NCBI RefSeq assembly: GCF_015686695.1
Contig: NZ_JADPMR010000004.1
Coordinates: 124,001 to 188,000 of the forward strand
Source of the DNA: Vibrio nitrifigilis
GTDB lineage: Bacteria; Pseudomonadota; Gammaproteobacteria; Enterobacterales; Vibrionaceae
DNA: 64,000 bases
Direction: 5' to 3'
Part shown: positions 60,247 to 64,000 of the stretch, piece after piece
How the letters are laid out: each line of letters opens with the position of its first letter
Numbering within the stretch: the stretch's first letter is position 1
Program-made: the position numbers and the translations under genes
The notes under the pieces: model-generated
What the model was told of the DNA's origin: nothing
Database searches by the model: none
What the model saw: only the letters and a program-made list of their open reading frames with translations

Positions 60247-62247
60247 TTACTCATTAATAATCTGATTAAGCAACTCATCATCTGCGATTTGAGGCAACGT
60301 GACTTTAAGATTAGGTTCTAGTTCCATTGCACGCTTAATGGCGAAAACGGCGCCTTCATTACGTGCCCAGCTGCGGCGCGAAATACCGTTATTCACATCC
60401 CAGTAAAGCATCGATTTTAAACGTCGTTCACAATCCTCAGAGCCATCCAGTACCATACCAAATCCACCGTTGGTCACTTCACCCCAGCCAACGCCGCCAC
60501 CATTATGAATACTGACCCACGTTGCGCCGCGGAAAGAATCGCCAATCACATTTTGAATCGCCATGTCGGCGGTGAATTTCGAACCATCGTAAATATTAGA
60601 CGTTTCACGATATGGTGAGTCTGTCCCAGATACATCGTGATGGTCTCGGCCTAATACGACAGGAGCAGAAATCTTTCCGTCTTTTAACGCCTGATTAAAC
60701 GCTTGGGCAATCTTGATTCGACCCTCTGCATCAGCATACAGAATACGGGCTTGTGAACCCACCACAAGATGGTTTTGCTGCGCTTGTTGAATCCATAGTA
60801 AGTTGTCGGCGATTTGCTGACGAATCTCCTCTGGGGCTTCTGCTGCCATTTCGGATAACACTTGTTCAGCGATTTTATCGGTCATGGCTAAATCGGCAGG
60901 ATCAGATGATGAGCACACCCAGCGGAATGGACCGAAACCGTAATCAAAGCACATTGGGCCCATAATATCTTGCACGTAAGATGAGTATTTAAAGTTACCG
61001 TCTGCTTGCAAAATATCTGCGCCAGCACGGCTTGATTCTAATAAGAACGCATTACCGTAATCGAAGAAATACATGCCTTTTGCCGTCAAGCGGTTAATCG
61101 CACTGACGTGGCGTTGTAAACTCGCTTGGACCGCTGTTTTAAATGCTTCAGGATCGTTGGCCATTAATTGGTTTGATTCGTCAAAACTATAACCTACTGG
61201 GTAGTATCCACCCGCCCAAGGGTTATGGAGTGAGGTTTGATCAGAGCCGAGTGTGATAGCAAGATCTTCTGTCGCAAGACGCTCCCACAGATCCACAATA
61301 TTGCCAAGATACGCAAGCGACACCGGTTGGTTTTCTGCAACTGCGCGACGAATGCGCTCGATCAACTCATCAAGGTTAGGATGCACTTCATCGACCCAAC
61401 CCTGCTCGTGACGTTTGTAGGCCGCTTTCGGGTTAATTTCCGCCACTACACCAATTGTTTTAGCAATCACTGCTGCTTTCGGTTGTGCGCCACTCATGCC
61501 GCCAAGGCCTGACGTGACAAAAATGGGCAATGTTGATGTGTCACGATTTTTTTGCATCCGTACCGCGTTAAGTACCGTAATGGTTGTGCCATGCACGATA
61601 CCTTGTGGGCCAATATACATAAAGGAACCCGCGGTCATTTGGCCATATTGAGTGACACCAAGCGCGTTGAATTTTTCCCAATCGTCAGGTTTTGAATAGT
61701 TAGGGATCATCATGCCATTGGTCACAACAACACGCGGCGCGTTAGCGTGAGAAGGGAACAGCCCCATAGGGTGCCCAGAATAAAGCACTAACGTCTGTTC
61801 ATCGGTCATCTCTGCAAGATATTTCATGGTCAAACGATATTGGGCCCAGTTAGAAAAAACCGAGCCGTTGCCACCATAGGTGATCAATTCTTGAGGATGC
61901 TGTGCAATGTCATTATCGAGGTTGTTACTGAGCATCAGCATAATGGCTGCGGCTTGTTTAGACTGATGAGGAAATTCATCAATCGAGCGGGCGGTTATTT
62001 CATAGTCGGGCATAAAACGGTACATATAAATGCGCCCGTATTTTTCTAGTTCCGCATAGAATTCTGGTGCTAACGTTTGGTGATGTTGAGGGTCGAAATA
62101 GCGCAGTGCATTTTTAACCGCCAATTTTTTTTCTTCTTTAGTTAAGATATCTTTGCGTTTTGGGGCATGGCTGAGCGTTTCATCACGCTCGCGCTTGGGT
62201 GGCAAAACTGCTGGAATGCCTTCTAAAATCATGTCCTTGAAAGTCAT
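60247..62247 (-). CDS. hutU: Urocanate hydratase, long form
   Basis: A 666-residue urocanate hydratase, which adds water to urocanate to give imidazolonepropionate, with bound NAD+ as cofactor. Conserved segments include YGGNGSVFSNWAQYRLT, QTLVLYSGHPMGLFPS, GQMTAGSFMYIGPQGIVHGT, VTSGLGGMSGAQPKA, GSDQTSLHNPW and HNGGGVGWGEVTNGGFG. Most proteobacterial HutU proteins have about 555 residues; this one has the N-terminal and internal extensions of the long form known from animals and some bacteria. AAAGGTG precedes the ATG at 62247, one base after the hutG stop. Confidence 0.92.
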   Translation of the reverse strand: MTFKDMILEGIPAVLPPKRERDETLSHAPKRKDILTKEEKKLAVKNALRYFDPQHHQTLAPEFYAELEKYGRIYMYRFMPDYEITARSIDEFPHQSKQAAAIMLMLSNNLDNDIAQHPQELITYGGNGSVFSNWAQYRLTMKYLAEMTDEQTLVLYSGHPMGLFPSHANAPRVVVTNGMMIPNYSKPDDWEKFNALGVTQYGQMTAGSFMYIGPQGIVHGTTITVLNAVRMQKNRDTSTLPIFVTSGLGGMSGAQPKAAVIAKTIGVVAEINPKAAYKRHEQGWVDEVHPNLDELIERIRRAVAENQPVSLAYLGNIVDLWERLATEDLAITLGSDQTSLHNPWAGGYYPVGYSFDESNQLMANDPEAFKTAVQASLQRHVSAINRLTAKGMYFFDYGNAFLLESSRAGADILQADGNFKYSSYVQDIMGPMCFDYGFGPFRWVCSSSDPADLAMTDKIAEQVLSEMAAEAPEEIRQQIADNLLWIQQAQQNHLVVGSQARILYADAEGRIKIAQAFNQALKDGKISAPVVLGRDHHDVSGTDSPYRETSNIYDGSKFTADMAIQNVIGDSFRGATWVSIHNGGGVGWGEVTNGGFGMVLDGSEDCERRLKSMLYWDVNNGISRRSWARNEGAVFAIKRAMELEPNLKVTLPQIADDELLNQIINE

Positions 62248-62248
62248 A

Positions 62249-63109
62249 TTACTCACCTTTATTGTCCTTATTCGAGCGTAAATCTGCGGGATTTCCCATG
62301 TTTAACAGGGATTCAATCATGGGTTTTAGTACGGTTCTTACATGCGCTAGTTTCTCTGGGTCTAATTGATAGCTAGTGCAGTCATCGCGCAGATAAGTGG
62401 CTTGAGACAGTTCAAGCTGCACCGCATGAATATTGTGGTGGGGCTGACCAAAATGACGTGTGATATAGCCGCCAGTAAAGCGACCGTTAGTCACCGTCGT
62501 GTATGGGCTTTGTTCAGCAAGTGCTGCGATCGTTTGTAACATCGCTGGCGCGCAGGATTTACCACTATTATTGCCAAGATTAAAATCCGGGAGGGTACCG
62601 GTAAATAACATGGGGACTTGCGCAGCAATACTATGGGCATCAAACAAAATCGCGTAACCAAATTGTTGTTGAATGCGTTGCAATTCGCTCTCCACTTTTT
62701 GGTGGTAGGGTTGCCAAATATGCTCAGTAATGAACGCTTTTGTTGCACTGTCAAACTCATGACCGGTTAAGAAAATGGGTTGGTCAGAAAACAGAATATC
62801 GGGGAAAAGCCCTGTGGTTTTGGTGTGATAAAGGGGTTTATCATCGCTAGGGCGATTGAGGTCCACCACATAACGGGAATAGCGCGCACTCAGTGTGCTG
62901 ACATTGAGTGAGCCTAAGAAATCGTATAACTCAGGAATATACCAATCCGTATCGGGTAAAGCTTGTGCTTCTGGAGTCAGTGAATCCTTCATGTGGGGTA
63001 ACAGTTCTGTCCCACAGTGCGGCATACTGACGAGCAGTGGGCTGTCACCTTGCTGAAAGTGATAGGGAGTAGGTAAATTTTCTACTGGATAAACACGGCC
63101 TTGGCTCAT
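62249..63109 (-). CDS. hutG: N-formylglutamate deformylase
   Basis: A 286-residue zinc amidohydrolase of the HutG (N-formylglutamate amidohydrolase) family, which releases glutamate and formate from N-formylglutamate. Visible segments are LLVSMPHCGTELLPHMKD, PDTDWYIPELYDFL, SRYVVDLNRPSDD and AILFDAHSIAAQVPMLF with the metal-binding residues, and HNIHAVQLELSQATYL near the end. The ATG at 63109 overlaps the hutI stop by four bases and has AGGGGA upstream; a longer frame begins at 63160. It indicates the five-step histidine route through formiminoglutamate deimination (HutF) to formylglutamate. Confidence 0.88.
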   Translation of the reverse strand: MSQGRVYPVENLPTPYHFQQGDSPLLVSMPHCGTELLPHMKDSLTPEAQALPDTDWYIPELYDFLGSLNVSTLSARYSRYVVDLNRPSDDKPLYHTKTTGLFPDILFSDQPIFLTGHEFDSATKAFITEHIWQPYHQKVESELQRIQQQFGYAILFDAHSIAAQVPMLFTGTLPDFNLGNNSGKSCAPAMLQTIAALAEQSPYTTVTNGRFTGGYITRHFGQPHHNIHAVQLELSQATYLRDDCTSYQLDPEKLAHVRTVLKPMIESLLNMGNPADLRSNKDNKGE

Positions 63110-64000
63110 GCTTTGATTCCCCTTTTTACTCGTTGTGTCACCAGATTTCCACCTAACCAATAACTGAGCTCACCTGGGCTTTCGACATCCCAACAGACAA
63201 AATCGGCAACTTTTCCCACACACAGTTCACCATGGGTATCAGCAATTCCTAGTGCTTGTGCGGCATGGTAGGTTGTCCCCGCAAGCGCCTCTTCAGGAGT
63301 TAACCTAAACAGAGTGCAGGCCATATTCATCATTAAACGTAAAGATAAAACAGGGGATGTCCCTGGATTTAAATCGGTGGCGATTGCAATCGGAACGTTA
63401 TGTTCTCGGAGTAGATCAATGGGGGGCTTCTGGGTTTCTTTTAGAGTAAAAAACGCACCTGGGAGCAGGGCAGCAACCGTACCTGACTTAGCCATCGCTA
63501 ACACATCGGTTTCGGTTAAATACTCCAAATGATCCGCAGATATAGCGCCAAAGCCAGCCGCCATAGTGGTGCCGCCAAGTGAGGAGAGCTGTTCTGCGTG
63601 AATTTTTACGGGTAAGCCTAATGATTGTGCCTTGGTAAAATAGCGCTGTACTTGTTCAGTGCTAAAAGCAATGCTTTCACAAAATGCGTCTACAGCATCG
63701 GCAAGATCATGCTGAGCAATGTGTGGTAACAATTCATCGCACAAATAGTCAATATAGCTATCAGCATCGTGTTGAAATTCAGGTGGCAAAGCGTGGGCTG
63801 CTAAACAGGTTGTGCGCACATCAACAGCAAACTTATTAGCCAGTGCTTTGGCTACCGTGAGCATCTTACTTTCATCGCTGGTATTCAGTCCGTAACCCGA
63901 TTTAATCTCTACTGTGGTAACACCATCGTGGATGAGTGACTGGAGCCGTTTACTAGCTGACTGGAGGAGCTGTGCTTCATCCTCTTCTCGAGTCGCACTG
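63106..64000 (-). CDS. hutI: Imidazolonepropionase (5' end outside window)
   Basis: At least 298 residues, without the N-terminus. It opens the imidazolone ring to give N-formimino-glutamate. The frame runs to the window edge (first complete codon at 63999) and contains HutI marks: VTTVEIKSGYGLNTSDESKML, VKIHAEQLSSLGGTTMAAGFGAISADHLEYL (metal-binding His residues), IAIATDLNPGTSP (Asp) and ALGIADTHGELCVGKVADFVCWD. Translational overlap of four bases with hutG shows an operon hutI-hutG-hutU. Any regulator or hutF lies outside the window. Confidence 0.92.
   Translation of the reverse strand, partial: SATREEDEAQLLQSASKRLQSLIHDGVTTVEIKSGYGLNTSDESKMLTVAKALANKFAVDVRTTCLAAHALPPEFQHDADSYIDYLCDELLPHIAQHDLADAVDAFCESIAFSTEQVQRYFTKAQSLGLPVKIHAEQLSSLGGTTMAAGFGAISADHLEYLTETDVLAMAKSGTVAALLPGAFFTLKETQKPPIDLLREHNVPIAIATDLNPGTSPVLSLRLMMNMACTLFRLTPEEALAGTTYHAAQALGIADTHGELCVGKVADFVCWDVESPGELSYWLGGNLVTQRVKRGIKA

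Overview
The window looks like a chromosomal segment of a gammaproteobacterium with fairly low GC content, AT-rich intergenic spacers and clear Shine-Dalgarno sites. I favour a marine Vibrionaceae-type organism. This rests on protein style and on a dispersed inverted-repeat family with TATACCC ends that I associate with vibrios, and it is an inference only. No tRNA, rRNA, CRISPR array, phage or transposase gene is visible.

Region 1 (1-45,400) is a PEP-CTERM/exosortase A (XrtA) locus with its exopolysaccharide pathway, and PEP-CTERM substrate genes lie at both ends. At the left are two related secreted proteins (one cut by the window edge), a FeeM-like N-acyl amino acid synthase paired with a ThiF/E1-like adenylyltransferase, a VanZ-like membrane protein, a secreted serine protease and the giant TPR protein PrsT. 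A plus-strand block (9.3-20.0 kb) holds variable polysaccharide genes: a GNAT/CelD-like protein, two Wzx flippases, an ATP-grasp/tyrosine-phosphatase fusion, a deacetylase, two pyruvyltransferases and GT2 and GT8 glycosyltransferases. An inverted hddC-hddA-like pair follows, then a glycosyltransferase, a 31-residue ORF, an O-antigen-ligase-like protein and a GT2. A convergent minus-strand operon (25.4-37.6 kb) carries the XrtA core: pyruvyltransferase, two GT4 enzymes, AsnB-like amidotransferase, acyltransferase, exosortase XrtA, Stp1-type glycosyltransferase, FemAB-like protein, polysaccharide deacetylase and the priming sugar transferase. The divergent plus-strand operon (38.3-44.4 kb) encodes the export lipoprotein, chain-length protein, tyrosine autokinase, outer membrane protein, ExeA-like ATPase and a low-molecular-weight tyrosine phosphatase.

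Region 2 (44.4-46 kb) is a boundary. It has a 266-bp MITE-like inverted-repeat element, a third PEP-CTERM gene, and an intergenic stretch with a strong terminator and a possible structured RNA.

Region 3 (46-60.1 kb) is catabolic. It has a LysR regulator divergent from a TSUP transporter, an SDR lacking the usual YxxxK, an aminotransferase and a GntR regulator. Divergent from GntR is a TRAP transporter operon with a cyclic-amidohydrolase, an M20 carbamoylase/allantoate-hydrolase-type enzyme, an RpiR regulator, an AroM-like protein, a DapA-family aldolase and a D-2-hydroxyacid dehydrogenase. It probably takes up a cyclic ureide or hydantoin-like compound, opens it and degrades it. The small TRAP permease appears cut short by an in-frame TGA.

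Region 4 (60.2-64 kb, minus strand) is part of a histidine-utilisation operon, hutI (cut by the window edge)-hutG-hutU. HutU is the long, eukaryote-like form of about 666 residues.
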